Source of the DNA: Bacteriovoracaceae bacterium UBA2394
Lineage (GTDB): Bacteria; Bdellovibrionota; UBA2394
NCBI GenBank assembly: GCA_002343335.1
Contig: DDSI01000259.1
Span: 2,209 to 18,093, forward strand
DNA: 15,885 nt
Direction: 5' to 3'
Shown: in pieces, positions 14,993-15,885 of the stretch
How the letters are laid out: each line of letters starts with the position of its first letter
Position numbering within the stretch: the stretch's first letter is position 1
Translations under genes and position numbers: made by a program
Notes under the pieces: model-generated
Told to the model about the DNA's origin: nothing
Database searches by the model: none
Seen by the model: only the letters and a program-made list of their open reading frames with translations

Positions 14993-15333
14993 GTCTACTG
15001 ACGCTTTTAGGACGACGAGTATTTTTTGGATCGCTGATTTTGATATTGTTTCTTAAGGAATTCTTCGTCAGTTCCATAAAACTCATGGTGAGTATTTATT
15101 TTCGGGCTCACAAACTGCAATCGGAAATCGTCGATCTTCCGCTCTCACCCTGCTCCTCCGCTCGAGCCATTGCCATCGCGCACTTTATTACGCTTACGCC
15201 AGGCACACTTTCTATTCAGATTTTGGCAAATCAAACCATACGAGTTCATGCCCTACATCCCGAAGATGTCGAAGGACTCAAAAAATTGGTTTATGGAAGG
15301 CTCGAACCTCTCTTTACAAAGGCGAACTTATGA
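14989..15333 (+). CDS. mrpE: Mrp Na+/H+ antiporter subunit E, N-terminally short
   Basis: A 114-residue protein from a GTG start overlapping the mrpD TGA (GTGA), with GGAGGAAG about 6 bases upstream. The MrpE signature TLTPGTLSIQIL (about 67-78) followed by IRVHALH is clear, as is the preceding LKEFF...YFRAH segment and the acidic C-terminal helix (EDVEGLKKLVYGRLEPLF). Most MrpE proteins are 155-170 residues, with two N-terminal transmembrane helices before the LKE helix; here those are missing and only one hydrophobic stretch (about 11-34) remains. The same frame upstream of 14989 is open but hydrophilic and is a shadow of mrpD, so no hidden N-terminus was found. MrpE supports assembly and full antiport activity. 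Confidence 0.93.
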   Translation: MSLLTLLGRRVFFGSLILILFLKEFFVSSIKLMVSIYFRAHKLQSEIVDLPLSPCSSARAIAIAHFITLTPGTLSIQILANQTIRVHALHPEDVEGLKKLVYGRLEPLFTKANL

Positions 15334-15605
15334 GCGTCATGGCAGTTTCGATATTACTCATTTTGGCGAGCTTACCATTTATCGTTTTTCGTCTCATTCG
15401 AGGTCCGGAATGGACAGATCGCTTAATCGCGTGCGACCTTTTAAGTTTGGCTCTTGCCGCAGCCATTTTAATTCTTATGCACGAAAGTGGTTGGGGCTGG
15501 GACCGTGATACCGTCTGGGTAATCGTCATTGCCTCGTTTTTAAGTACGTTAGGTGTGACCTGGATTATCGCTGCGATTCAAAAGGAGACCGGTCATGAGC
15601 GGTGA
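15330..15605 (+). CDS. mrpF: Mrp Na+/H+ antiporter subunit F
   Basis: A 91-residue protein with three transmembrane helices, the usual length. It has FRLIRGPEWTDRLIACDLL (20-38), containing the conserved RGP...DR loop, and a final DTVWVIVIASFLSTLG helix. MrpF is a small subunit needed for assembly of the antiporter. The ATG overlaps the mrpE stop (ATGA), and the 3' end overlaps mrpG by 11 bases. No departure from the family pattern was noted. Confidence 0.95.
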   Translation: MSVMAVSILLILASLPFIVFRLIRGPEWTDRLIACDLLSLALAAAILILMHESGWGWDRDTVWVIVIASFLSTLGVTWIIAAIQKETGHER

Positions 15606-15885
15606 ATATTTCATTTTGCTCGGGGCGTTTATTTTTTTTACCGGATCAATTGGCTTCTTTCGATTTCGAGATGCATTTCAAAGATTTCACCCCCCTACTA
15701 AAATGAGCATCTTGGGATTGGGACTCATTATTCTAGGCGAAGGAATCGACTACGGTACTCAAACTGGCGACTGGGACATCCGCTCCTTTCTTGCTCTGCC
15801 CCTCCTTATTGTTTTGAGCCCACTCGCCGCTCATTGGATGGCAAAGGCCCTTATTCAATTTCGCTTGCCGCGTGACACGCAAGAT
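15595..15885 (+). CDS. mrpG: Mrp Na+/H+ antiporter subunit G (partial, cut by window end)
   Basis: Ninety-seven codons are present without a stop, so the 3' end lies beyond the window. The ATG at 15595 has AAGGAG (15582-15587) 7 bases upstream and overlaps mrpF by 11 bases. The family signature, a first helix ending in GFFRFRDAFQRFHPPTK (about 20-36) followed by MSILGLGLI, is clear, with FRD where most have LPD. Two further hydrophobic stretches follow (about 68-80 and into the end). MrpG is the last small subunit in the standard A-to-G order, so the operon may end shortly after. Family length is about 100-120, so little is missing. Confidence 0.93.
   Translation, partial: MSGEYFILLGAFIFFTGSIGFFRFRDAFQRFHPPTKMSILGLGLIILGEGIDYGTQTGDWDIRSFLALPLLIVLSPLAAHWMAKALIQFRLPRDTQD

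Overview
The window is a gene-dense, moderate-GC stretch of a Gram-negative bacterial chromosome with no rRNA, tRNA, CRISPR array or insertion sequence that I can see. Nearly all junctions are overlaps or gaps of a few bases. Two subtilase lipoproteins, a mitochondrial-type (about 757-residue) aconitase, a fused MrpA-MrpB antiporter subunit and several signal-peptide proteins would suit a deltaproteobacterium in the old broad sense, perhaps Bdellovibrio-like. That placement is an inference from gene flavour, not a phylogenetic result.

Layout. (1) Positions 1-3880, minus strand: a probable three-gene operon of a periplasmic SRPBCC/START-like protein, an intact S8 subtilase lipoprotein with propeptide, and a second, degenerate subtilase lipoprotein. 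The last has lost the catalytic Asp and has an in-frame TAA followed by 21 codons that still read like a subtilase C-terminus. (2) Positions 3988-6588, minus strand: aconitase followed 6 bp later by an SMR drug-efflux transporter. (3) Positions 6669-7409, plus strand: a LOG/TIGR00730-type phosphoribohydrolase, divergent from aconitase. (4) Positions 7523-9582, plus strand: two genes coupled by an ATGA overlap. The first encodes an IucA/IucC-like (NIS siderophore synthetase) protein and the second an HxGH nucleotidyltransferase of NadD type. Both carry N-terminal signal peptides, which is unexpected because both families are normally cytoplasmic and use ATP. This is the most unusual part of the window. 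(5) Positions 9587-10459, minus strand: an HDOD protein that keeps an HD-type set of His/Asp residues, convergent with the previous pair. (6) Positions 10547-15885, plus strand: the Mrp Na+/H+ antiporter operon mrpAB-C-D-E-F-G, every junction overlapping, with mrpG cut by the window end.

How they work together: the Mrp operon builds one membrane complex for Na+ extrusion and pH homeostasis. The protease operon acts at the envelope. Aconitase is core TCA metabolism. The exported pair has no established pathway; if both are active they need ATP or another nucleotide outside the cytoplasm, for instance in a host or prey compartment, or they have been repurposed for binding. No stretch over 300 bases lacks a gene; the longest gaps (about 80 to 115 bp, at 3881-3987, 6589-6668, 7410-7522 and 10460-10546) carry upstream regions only, and I found no convincing rho-independent terminator in any of them.
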